From NCBI GenBank assembly GCA_951812775.1, contig OX638326.1, positions 280,151 to 320,334 of the forward strand: DNA of 40,184 nt, read 5' to 3'. The notes beneath the pieces were generated by a model. That model ran no database searches, was not told the origin of the DNA, and saw only the letters and a program-made list of their open reading frames with translations. Every line of letters starts with the position of its first letter. The stretch's first letter is position 1. Source of the DNA: an uncultured Alphaproteobacteria bacterium (GTDB lineage: Bacteria > Pseudomonadota > Alphaproteobacteria > MPNO01 > UBA2964). Shown one piece after another: positions 1 through 7,937 of this stretch. The position numbers were made by a program, and so were the translations under genes.

Positions 1-2
1 AG

Positions 3-533
3 CCTTTGCCGGGCACACGGGTCGAAATTCTGAATGACGATTACCAACCCGTCCCGACCGGCGAAGTAGGGCACATGCTTATTGCTTCGGATAACCCGGG
101 CTTCTTTCTGGGATATCACAAAGATCAGGTGAAGACCGACGAAGTCGTACATGATGGCTGGTATCACACGGGCGACCTGGCTTACGCCGATGAGGACGGC
201 TTTCTTTGGATCGCGGGCCGGAATGATGATTGTTTCAAAAGCCGGAGTATCTTTATCTCCCCGATCGAAATCGAAAATGCGCTCCGACAAATCGAAGGCA
301 TTGTCGAAGCCTGTGTCGTCCCGTCTCCCGATAAAGAGATCGGCAACAAGATCCGCGCTGTCATTGTCTTGAAAGACCCGGCGCTATCATCGGATGCTCA
401 CGCGATATCCATTCGTGAGGCCCTGAAAGAACGCATCGCCCCCTACAAAGTCCCGCAATTGGTCGAATTTATAGATGAATTGCCGAAGAGCCCAGTCGGC
501 AAAGTGCTACGCCGATCGCTTGTTGATGCCTGA
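3..533 (+). CDS. Acyl-CoA synthetase (AMP-forming), C-terminal part, cut by the window edge
   Basis: C-terminal end of an ANL-superfamily acid-CoA ligase, which adenylates a carboxylic acid and transfers it to CoA. Only about 176 codons are visible; the reading frame is open at the left edge. Visible signatures are YHTGD (core motif), the hinge GRNDDCFKSRS, and PKSPVGKVLRR, which contains the catalytic lysine of the C-terminal lid. The style resembles benzoate-CoA-ligase or other aromatic/short-chain acid ligases, which fits the aromatic-catabolism genes later in the window, but the substrate cannot be read from this piece. It converges tail to tail with the broken ThDP-enzyme gene, with stop codons abutting at 533/534. 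Confidence 0.9.
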   Translation, partial: PLPGTRVEILNDDYQPVPTGEVGHMLIASDNPGFFLGYHKDQVKTDEVVHDGWYHTGDLAYADEDGFLWIAGRNDDCFKSRSIFISPIEIENALRQIEGIVEACVVPSPDKEIGNKIRAVIVLKDPALSSDAHAISIREALKERIAPYKVPQLVEFIDELPKSPVGKVLRRSLVDA

Positions 534-2266
534 TTAAACCGTCTGCAGGTTAAGAACAGCTGGCTGACCGTCACTCACGGCGGTAGCGGCACGTTCCAGC
601 GCTTTTGGCAGTTCAGCCGGGTCTTCAACCCGTTCGCCATAACCACCGGCAATATCCACGGTTTTTTCAAAGGCCATACCAACTTCGAAAAAGGTAAGAT
701 CTTCACGGTTACTTTTGACCGCGTAACCATCCGGATACATCGCCCTGGTATTGCGCTTAACGGCACCCCATTGTTCGTTATTCATAATCACGGTCAGTGT
801 AGGCAAATCCTCTGCCTGCCCAACATAATGCGCAGGAACGGGATTACCATACATATAGGCGCCGTCGCCCTGGGTTCAGATTACCATGCGATCTTTTGCC
901 GCCAGCTTCGCGCCCAGCGACATGCCAAGACCGTAACCAAGACCACCACCAGCGCCTCCGGAAATAAAACTGCCTGGTCTCGTCAATTCCATTTGCGCCA
1001 TGGAAAACGCTGACTCGGTAATCAAAATCGTATCGTCGTCTTTGACTTCGCTAATACAATGGCTGATCCAAGCCTGGCTCATTGGCGAGGCACTCTTTGA
1101 TTTTTCTAGCCCAGCCGCCCAATTCTCATGAAGCATCTGACGCAGGCCTTCAACGCGTTTACGCCGAGTATCTATTGTCGCTTTTGCACCTGCCTCGAGC
1201 CCCGCTAACGCTTCATCCAACGCCAGAAACGAAGGGGTCAAAGAACCGGTAATCGCCATATCGGCTTCATATCCGCGGATAGGGTAGCTGCTGTATATCG
1301 GGTCCGGTCCCATGTGAACAACTGTACAACCGGGTCCAGGTCCCTTAACGCTCGGTATCCAGGGGACATCACACTGCGCGACAATAATCAGATCAGCAAA
1401 ATCCAAGTATGGGTCAACATCATAACCGAGATGCATGGGATGATCTGACGGCAGACAAAGATAGCGTGGCTTGCGTTGAATGACGGGAATTGCAAACCGA
1501 TCAGATAGAGCAGCGAGAGGGGCAACCGACGCCACATCAGCCCCTGAATCCTGCGTGATAATCAACGGGTTCTCTGCCTTTGCAATCGCAGCGGCCAATT
1601 GATCAATCGCGTTCAGATCGGGCCAGGCGACGGTTGGCGTTGCATGGCGGGACGGCGAAGTGAAATCAAAATTATCAAATTCCTCGGCGAGCGGTTCGCG
1701 GGGCAGGGTGAGATAGATCGGGCCTTTGGGTTCCGTCATCGCGATATTCAAGGCGCGATCAACGACAGTCTCGAGGACTGCTTTGTCTTTTAGTTCGTAG
1801 TCCCATTTGACCATTTCCCGGGCCAAAGCACCCTGATCAAACATTTCCTGTGGCCAATGAACTTCTCCTGTGGCCAATGAACTTCGCGAGTTCGACGACC
1901 TTCGCGATCACCAGTCTCTGAATAAGGCGTTCGGCCAGAGCTAAAAAGCACCGGCACATTTCCCTTTGAAGCATTGATAATACCATTGAGGGCATTCGCC
2001 GTGCCGACATTTACATGAACCATCACGACCTGTGGTTTGCCGGTTACCGCGTAATAGCCAAGCGCCATATGAATCGCGAGGTTTTCATGCGGCACCAGCA
2101 TCGCTTTAGGTGCTGGCGTGCCAAGCGCCTGCGCCTTCGCAAAGGATTCTATAATTGGCGCAAAATCCGTTCCGGCATTGCCAAAAAAATAGTCAACGCC
2201 GCGATCAGCCAGCAAAGCAAGATAGGCGTCTGAAACGGTACCGTTTGAAATTGTTTTTACCGGCAT
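534..2266 (-). pseudogene. ThDP-dependent acetolactate-synthase-like enzyme, broken by a 20-bp duplication and a TGA stop
   Basis: Three reading-frame pieces together make one full-length (~570 aa) thiamine-diphosphate enzyme of the acetolactate synthase / benzoylformate decarboxylase superfamily. The N-terminal piece (2266 down to about 1880) has the PYR-domain FFGNAGTDF and the catalytic-Glu-type segment LVPHENLAIH. The middle piece (down to 879) holds the central domain and the GGAGGGLGYGLG stretch. The C-terminal piece begins just before the ThDP/Mg motif GDGAYMYGNP and continues with NNEQWGAVKRN. Two lesions are seen. A perfect 20-bp tandem duplication (1846-1885) shifts the frame, and removing one copy restores it exactly. 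An in-frame TGA lies at 876-878, four codons before GDG. No full-length product is expected. The ancestral substrate is unknown; neighbours suggest carboxylic or aromatic acid metabolism. Confidence 0.9.
1846..1885. repeat. Perfect 20-bp tandem duplication inside the ThDP-enzyme gene
   Basis: Two identical adjacent copies of TCCTGTGGCCAATGAACTTC (1846-1865 and 1866-1885). The encoded peptide EVHWPQE therefore appears twice in different frames. The 20-bp length causes a frameshift; collapsing to one copy rejoins the two halves in frame as REVHWPQEMFDQG. Confidence 0.97.
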
Positions 2267-2349
2267 AAGCTGGGAACTCCCTGAAAATTTATTGAACGAT
2301 TATGGGCATGAATCCCGCATCGTTAAAAGAGAGCCAGAATCGGGAATTC

Positions 2350-2808
2350 TTATTCTGCCGGATGCGATCGTACAAAATGCCTGGTTTCCATCTCCAATAC
2401 CGGCTCATCATTTTGATTTGTCGTTACGAACAGAAGAGAAATCAGATTTCGACCATTCTCGTCTCGAGCAGGCGAGGCCTCGGTTACGGTGGCAGCGACT
2501 TTCAATACATCGCCGGGACGCACAGGTTTTTTCCAGCGCAGCTTGTTAAATCCCGGTGATCCCATGGCACAATCATCAAAAATACCGGCGCGAATAAACA
2601 GGCCGAAGCTGATCGAACATGTATGAAACCCAGCAGCGACGAGTTCACCAAACATATAGTCTTTCGCTGCTTCGGGGTCGGTATGGTAGGGCAGTGGGGC
2701 GAAGTCATTACCATAGGCAATGATGTCTTCTTCTGTAATTTCACGGGTATCTGTTTCAAACACCCGCCCCAATTCAAAATCTTCAAAATAGATATTGCTG
2801 TATTTCAT
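2350..2808 (-). CDS. MaoC-family (R)-specific enoyl-CoA hydratase-like protein
   Basis: A 152-aa single hot-dog-fold protein of the MaoC dehydratase family, which hydrates or dehydrates acyl-CoA thioesters. The hydratase-2-type motif is visible as YGNDFAPLPYHTD (Asp35 and His42 as likely catalytic residues), followed by AAGFHT and RPGDVL. The start at 2808 is chosen over an in-frame start at 2850 because GGAAG lies just upstream and because the longer form would overlap the cyclase gene; the shorter form leaves about 20 bp. It is co-directional with the cyclase upstream and the ThDP-enzyme remnant downstream. It may act on CoA esters made by the ligase at the left edge, but this is inference. 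Family confidence is high; substrate is unknown. Confidence 0.88.
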   Translation of the reverse strand: MKYSNIYFEDFELGRVFETDTREITEEDIIAYGNDFAPLPYHTDPEAAKDYMFGELVAAGFHTCSISFGLFIRAGIFDDCAMGSPGFNKLRWKKPVRPGDVLKVAATVTEASPARDENGRNLISLLFVTTNQNDEPVLEMETRHFVRSHPAE

Positions 2809-2827
2809 TATTCTTCCCGATTGCCGA

Positions 2828-4483
2828 TCATACCGGCAAGTCCTTGGCATTCACGATAACCCGGGCTGTGATATCCTCCGAACGATCGCGAACGTCAAGC
2901 TGATGGCTCGGAAAGTTCGACAAATCAACGCCGGCATGGTCTGCAACGCTCTGCGAAAGCATGAGCTGGGCTTTATATTCTTTAGTCATAGATTCAATAC
3001 GGCTGGCAGTGTTTACAGCGTCACCGACAGCCGTCAGGCTGGTCGTCTCGCCATATCCCATTTCCCCGATGATGGCTGGCCCCGCATGTAGTCCAATGCC
3101 AATCCTTAGCGGTTCAGCAAGTTCACCAGCTAGCGTCTGGTTAAGTTCTTCAAGTCGTTCCGTCATAAGTTTTGCAGCTGTCATTGCCTGACGTGCCGCG
3201 GTCGCGATTGGCACATCAACACCAAACAGCGCCATGACTCCATCACCGATAAATTTATCGAGATGCCCACCGGCTTCTCCAACGGCTCCGCCCATATTGG
3301 CAAAATACCGGTTCAGAACGAAAACGACGTCATAAGGCAATTTTTGTTCGGAAAATTGTGTAAAGTTCCGAAGATCGGCAAACAGGATCACAATTTCCTT
3401 TTCCTGTCCTATGTGATGTGCAGCGCGTTGATGGCCATCCTTTGGCGTTGCTGTCGGTGGTAGAAGCGGCATCACCGACACATCGCTACCAGGTTTTGTC
3501 TGGCAAGCCAGCCGGACATGAGGTGGTGCACTTATGCGGTCGAGAACCTTTTGTTCTTCCGTCGAAATTTGAGGCAAGGCGTCTTCACCCTCCACAATTC
3601 TTACCCTGCAGGTTGAACACCTGCCCCGACCACCGCAAACCGAAGCGTGCGGGATATCATTCGATTTACTCGCTTCCAAAATCGTGGTTCCGGGCGCGAC
3701 GCTCACAGATTTTCCGTCGGGATAGGTAACGTGAACAATGCCACGCCGACGCGCCAACAGGCTTCGAATACCCCTTGCGACAAGGACCAAGACGAATGAC
3801 CCAACTACAATGGAGCGATCCATTAGCGCAATAAATTCAATTTGCGCGCGCATTTCATTAGATGGAAAATTTATCGCGGCGCGCGCGGCATCTCGCCATT
3901 CTTTATTTTCAAATAGTGCCAAAATTTCCCGGCCACCTTCGATATAGCCGAGGATCGACAAAACAGGGATAAGCAGGGCGCAACTGAACAAAATTTGGGC
4001 GTATTTCGAAAACCACGGTTTTAGACGCAGCCAGTAATTCAAACCAATGCAACCATGTACCCACGCTGCAATCACTGCCAATGTCTGGGTGTAAACCACT
4101 TCCGGCGCAAATTTGAAGTGAATCAACAGAACAAATGCATAATTGTCGTTGGTTCCTGCCAACTCATGAGCACCACGTGTTCCGACAATGTGCAATGCTA
4201 ACAATAGGGGGATCGCAATACCCAGCGCCAGCTGTAGAGCCTCTCTGACTGTGAACTTCAGACATCTGCGCTCATAAAGAGTCCAAAGCGCCAACATAAA
4301 ATGGATCATCATTGATCCGTATAGCGCAATCGTTCCTATGGGATTGCGCCACAGAGCAAGAAACCAAACGCGGCCGTCTTCCATTGCGCTGTAGGAAATT
4401 AACCCGAGCGTATGATTTAAGAGATGAGTAGTGACGTAGAAAAACAGGATAAGACCTGTTGTTAATCTGATACGCCGGATCAT
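2828..4483 (-). CDS. Class III adenylate cyclase with 6-TM cytochrome-b-like domain and 2Fe-2S ferredoxin domain
   Basis: A 551-aa three-part membrane protein predicted to make cAMP. Residues ~1-240 contain about six hydrophobic segments with histidines in several of them (His20, His24, His61, His98, His144). This resembles the succinate-dehydrogenase/fumarate-reductase-type membrane domain described for rhizobial CyaC cyclases, so haem or quinone binding is possible. Residues ~247-340 form a plant-type ferredoxin with Cys283, Cys289, Cys292 and Cys327. Residues ~360-551 are the cyclase domain with a full catalytic set: metal-binding Asp370 and Asp414, adenine-selecting Lys410 and Asp488, and Asn491/Arg495 in GDAVNTASRIE. 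The likely role is coupling respiratory or redox state to cAMP; this is inferred from domain order. The gene is divergent from the DUF502 gene across a 265-bp gap in which no clear regulator site is seen. Confidence 0.93.
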   Translation of the reverse strand: MIRRIRLTTGLILFFYVTTHLLNHTLGLISYSAMEDGRVWFLALWRNPIGTIALYGSMMIHFMLALWTLYERRCLKFTVREALQLALGIAIPLLLALHIVGTRGAHELAGTNDNYAFVLLIHFKFAPEVVYTQTLAVIAAWVHGCIGLNYWLRLKPWFSKYAQILFSCALLIPVLSILGYIEGGREILALFENKEWRDAARAAINFPSNEMRAQIEFIALMDRSIVVGSFVLVLVARGIRSLLARRRGIVHVTYPDGKSVSVAPGTTILEASKSNDIPHASVCGGRGRCSTCRVRIVEGEDALPQISTEEQKVLDRISAPPHVRLACQTKPGSDVSVMPLLPPTATPKDGHQRAAHHIGQEKEIVILFADLRNFTQFSEQKLPYDVVFVLNRYFANMGGAVGEAGGHLDKFIGDGVMALFGVDVPIATAARQAMTAAKLMTERLEELNQTLAGELAEPLRIGIGLHAGPAIIGEMGYGETTSLTAVGDAVNTASRIESMTKEYKAQLMLSQSVADHAGVDLSNFPSHQLDVRDRSEDITARVIVNAKDLPV

Positions 4484-4748
4484 CGGATTTCCTTTATCGA
4501 TTAAACATGCGAAATACTAAAAGAAAGAATACAGCTATTTTTGATTTTAATAGTATTTCCATCTTATCAACACATCGCGAGGCTGGTTTATTCATTTTAG
4601 TTTAGGAACGTAATATCGAAATCAATACGTGCCCAAGTCTCACGTATTTACCCATGGCATCCTGTCGAAATTGGGAGTAAACCTTTCGCCCCTTCTTGAT
4701 GCACGGATCTACACAACCCATTTTTGGGTCAAAGGTTGAATTGCGAGA

Positions 4749-5498
4749 ATGAACAGTCAGGAAAAGAAACCGGAGTCGGAAGAACCGCTCCAGATAAAAC
4801 CACCTAAAATTGGTGTGGTGCGGCATTTGCGCGGATATTTCTTTGCAGGTGTTCTGATCACCGCTCCATTGGGAATCACGTTTTATCTGGCCTGGCTTTT
4901 TATCAATTGGGTCGATGACACGATCACGCCTCTTTTGCCACCAGCCTATAATCCGGAAACTTATTTGCCGTTTGGTGTACCAGGCCTTGGGCTTCTAATC
5001 GTCTGTATTGTTATGACGTTGATCGGCGCCCTGACCGCCGGAATGTTAGGTCGCTTCTGGGTCCGTACGAGTGAGCGCATCTTGTCCCGAATGCCGGTCA
5101 TTCGCAGTCTCTATAGTGCGCTAAAGCAGATTTTTGAAACCGTATTTTCCAAACAATCTGACGCATTTAGAGAAGTTGTCCTGTTTGAGTATCCGCGGCG
5201 TGGATCCTGGGCGCTCGGGTTTATTACCGGTAAAACAGAAGGCGAAATCCAAAGTTCAACCGAAGACGAAATCGTAAACGTCTTTCTACCGACAACGCCA
5301 AACCCAACCTCGGGTTACCTGTTGTTTCTTCCCCGACGCGAACTTGTTGTTCTGTCGATGACAGTGGAGGAGGGGATAAAGATGGTTATTTCGGGCGGGA
5401 TCGTAACCCCACCAGATAGCCGTTCGCCCGAAGAAAGAGTGGTCAAGGTGGCCGCCTCCAATGGTGATACCAAAACAATTCTGAATGCGGACAACTAG
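4749..5498 (+). CDS. DUF502 membrane protein
   Basis: A 249-aa protein of the DUF502 family, function unknown. It has two hydrophobic segments, about residues 28-54 (GYFFAGVLITAPLGITFYL) and 77-100, then a soluble domain with family-typical stretches SRMPVIRSLYSALKQI, TTPNPTSGYLLFLPR and SGGIVTP. A charged, proline-rich N-terminal tail precedes the first membrane segment. It converges with recG, only 3 bp apart. DUF502 next to recG is a common alphaproteobacterial arrangement. No conspicuous ribosome-binding site lies before the ATG at 4749, but the start fits the family length. Confidence 0.9.
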   Translation: MNSQEKKPESEEPLQIKPPKIGVVRHLRGYFFAGVLITAPLGITFYLAWLFINWVDDTITPLLPPAYNPETYLPFGVPGLGLLIVCIVMTLIGALTAGMLGRFWVRTSERILSRMPVIRSLYSALKQIFETVFSKQSDAFREVVLFEYPRRGSWALGFITGKTEGEIQSSTEDEIVNVFLPTTPNPTSGYLLFLPRRELVVLSMTVEEGIKMVISGGIVTPPDSRSPEERVVKVAASNGDTKTILNADN

Positions 5499-5501
5499 TT
5501 T

Positions 5502-7583
5502 CTAGCCTGACCGCAGCGTTTGGACGACGGAGTCTTTTTCAAACAAATAAAGCAAAATTCTCAGGGCTTTGCCGCGTTCACTTGTTAGTGCTGGGTCACG
5601 GTCGAGGATTAAACGGGCGTCATCCCGCGCTGCCATCATCAGATACTGATGTTTAACAATATCGGCCAACCGGAATACTGGTAAACCACTCTGTCGCGTC
5701 CCAAGCATCTCGCCAGCGCCTCTAAGACGCAAATCTTCTTCGGCAATTCGAAAGCCGTCATCTGTTTCCCGCAAAATGTTGAGCCGTGCCCGCGCCGTTT
5801 CACCAAGCGGTGGCGCGTAGAGCAGCAAACAGGAAGAACTTTGATTGCCACGCCCCACGCGGCCGCGCAGCTGATGCAATTGAGACAGGCCGAAGCGTTC
5901 TGCGTGTTCAATAACCATTATGCTTGCTTCCGGGATGTCGACCCCGACTTCAATCACTGTCGTTGCCACAAGGATATCAAGCTCACCTGCTGCAAAGGCG
6001 GCCATCACCTTGTCTTTATCCGGCCCTTTCATTTGGCCATGGATCAAGCCGACACGACCAGGAAACCGCCGGTTTAAAAAGGCGTGACGGTCCGTCGCAG
6101 CCTTCAGATCAACCAATTCTGATTCTTCTACTAAGGGACATACCCAGAAGACCCGGGCACCGGTCTGAATGGCTGTTTCCAACCTTCCCACAACATCTTC
6201 CAGTCGGGAATTTGGGAGCGCTCGAGTTTCGACCGGTTTCCGTCCTGCGGGTTTGTCAGTGAGGCGGGAGGAGTCAAGGTCGCTATATGCACATAACATC
6301 AAGGTCCGCGGAATAGGCGTTGCGGTCATCACCAGCATATCCGCAGCAGCCCCTTTGTCGGCAAGCATGAGGCGCTGATGCACGCCAAAACGGTGCTGCT
6401 CATCAATTACAGCAAGCGCCAGATCGTTAAACTTTACATCTTGTTGAAACAGAGCATGGGTTCCCACAATAATGGAAATGTTACCATCAGCGAGTTGGCC
6501 CAGAAGTTCTTCGCGCGCTTTGCCTTTGTCACGCCCGGTCAGGATACCGACTTTTACGCCAACCCCATTTGCCAGTTCCGAAATGGTCTTGAAGTGTTGT
6601 TTTGCCAGAACCTCGGTTGGCGCCATTAAGGCCCCTTGGGCGCCATTTTCGACAGCGCGCAGCATTGCCAAATAGGCGACGACGGTTTTGCCGCTCCCAA
6701 CATCACCCTGTAACAACCGCAACATGCGCAGTGGTTCCGCCATATCCTCCAGGATTTCATCCAGAGAGACCTTCTGGGAGTTGGTTAAATCATAGGGCAG
6801 GGCATTGATCGCTTTTTCGAGCAGGCCTGTATCGTTATCGATGCGACGGCCAGACTTCTTTCTTTGCGTCGCACGAACGATCGAAAGCGCCAGCTGGTCA
6901 GCCAGGAGTTCATCATAGGCAAGCCGCTGTCGCGCCGGGGCGTCAAATGACAGATCACTATCATCTTCCGGGGCATGAGATTTCGTTAAAGCATCGAACC
7001 ATGACGGGCCCTTTATCTTTTCGAGCCAGGCTGGGTCCTGCCATTCCGGCAGTGGTGTCGCCAGTTTAAGAGATTCCCTGATCGCTTTGTTCAATGGTTT
7101 GGAGGTTAAACCTGCAGTTAATGGATAAACCGGTTCGACAGTCAGCAGGTCCTCGGCTTCCTCAGGTTTAACAACGTGATCAGGGTGGCTCATCTGAATG
7201 TTTCCCTGAAAATGCTCGACCTTGCCGCTGATAATACGGGTCTCGCCAACAGGCAGAATTTTTTGCAGATAGTCATTGCGCGCGTGAAAAAAGACCAGGT
7301 CAATGACCCCGCCATCGTCGCTGCAGGTCACTTTGTAGGGTAAGCGTCTTATTCGCGGCGGATGATGTTCAATCACCTGAACTGTAATGGTGGCAATAGC
7401 ACCAGGTACCGCATCAAGTATTTTCGGCGAATATCGACGATCCACAAGGCCATTCGGCATATGCCAACACAAATCAATTACGTTGGATCCCGCTAGCTTT
7501 TCAATAGCGGTAGACAGGCGCGGACCGACTCCCGGCAAAGAGGTAACTGAAGCAAAAAGCGGGAATAAAATTTCTGGGCGCAT
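5502..7583 (-). CDS. recG: ATP-dependent DNA helicase RecG
   Basis: A 693-aa superfamily 2 helicase that remodels stalled replication forks and Holliday junctions. The N-terminal wedge/OB domain spans roughly residues 1-230. The helicase core follows with Walker A GDVGSGKT near residue 290, a DEQH box (VIDEQHRFGVHQR), TATPIPRT, and C-terminal motifs VATTVIEVGVD and QLRGRVGRG. The C-terminal segment LRLRGAGEMLGTRQSG is typical of RecG. Length is normal (~690 aa) and no disruption is seen. It is divergent from sdhE-mfd, with about 80 bp between start codons. Confidence 0.98.
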   Translation of the reverse strand: MRPEILFPLFASVTSLPGVGPRLSTAIEKLAGSNVIDLCWHMPNGLVDRRYSPKILDAVPGAIATITVQVIEHHPPRIRRLPYKVTCSDDGGVIDLVFFHARNDYLQKILPVGETRIISGKVEHFQGNIQMSHPDHVVKPEEAEDLLTVEPVYPLTAGLTSKPLNKAIRESLKLATPLPEWQDPAWLEKIKGPSWFDALTKSHAPEDDSDLSFDAPARQRLAYDELLADQLALSIVRATQRKKSGRRIDNDTGLLEKAINALPYDLTNSQKVSLDEILEDMAEPLRMLRLLQGDVGSGKTVVAYLAMLRAVENGAQGALMAPTEVLAKQHFKTISELANGVGVKVGILTGRDKGKAREELLGQLADGNISIIVGTHALFQQDVKFNDLALAVIDEQHRFGVHQRLMLADKGAAADMLVMTATPIPRTLMLCAYSDLDSSRLTDKPAGRKPVETRALPNSRLEDVVGRLETAIQTGARVFWVCPLVEESELVDLKAATDRHAFLNRRFPGRVGLIHGQMKGPDKDKVMAAFAAGELDILVATTVIEVGVDIPEASIMVIEHAERFGLSQLHQLRGRVGRGNQSSSCLLLYAPPLGETARARLNILRETDDGFRIAEEDLRLRGAGEMLGTRQSGLPVFRLADIVKHQYLMMAARDDARLILDRDPALTSERGKALRILLYLFEKDSVVQTLRSG

Positions 7584-7664
7584 CGTAAAGCCGGCTAATT
7601 TCTGTGCGCTACTGACAAGAGCGTCGCTAAGTTCTATATCCTATGCGCCCGTGAAGGAGTTGCA

Positions 7665-7937
7665 ATGACCGATCAGGATGAAATTCGGTGCCAACGTATG
7701 CTGTATCAAAGCAGACGGCGTGGATCCAAAGAGGCTGATATGGTCATCGGTCAGTTTGCTATTGAATTTCTTGATGAAATGACACCCGAGGAGCTTGACC
7801 AGTTCGAAGCTTTGCTTCAGGAAAGCGATCCCGACCTTATGACATGGGTTTCTGGATTGGAAACACCGCCAAAACAGCATCAAAATTCTATTTTTCAGCG
7901 TATCTGTAACTTTAAGAATATTCTTTTAAACCATTGA
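7665..7937 (+). CDS. sdhE: SdhE, FAD assembly factor for succinate dehydrogenase
   Basis: A 90-aa small helical protein of the SdhE/YgfY/Sdh5 family, which promotes covalent flavinylation of succinate dehydrogenase and fumarate reductase. The signature RGxxE appears as RGSKE at residues 19-23, followed by LDEMTPEELDQFEALL and a conserved DPDLMTWV-type segment. GAAGGAG lies a few bases upstream of the ATG at 7665. The stop overlaps the TTG start of mfd by 4 bp, so the two are probably translationally coupled. Confidence 0.93.
   Translation: MTDQDEIRCQRMLYQSRRRGSKEADMVIGQFAIEFLDEMTPEELDQFEALLQESDPDLMTWVSGLETPPKQHQNSIFQRICNFKNILLNH

Noticed and set aside
876..878. TGA in the ThDP-enzyme gene as a selenocysteine codon
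   Set aside because: It is not at a redox-active position, no selenocysteine-insertion hairpin was apparent just downstream, and the gene is also frameshifted.
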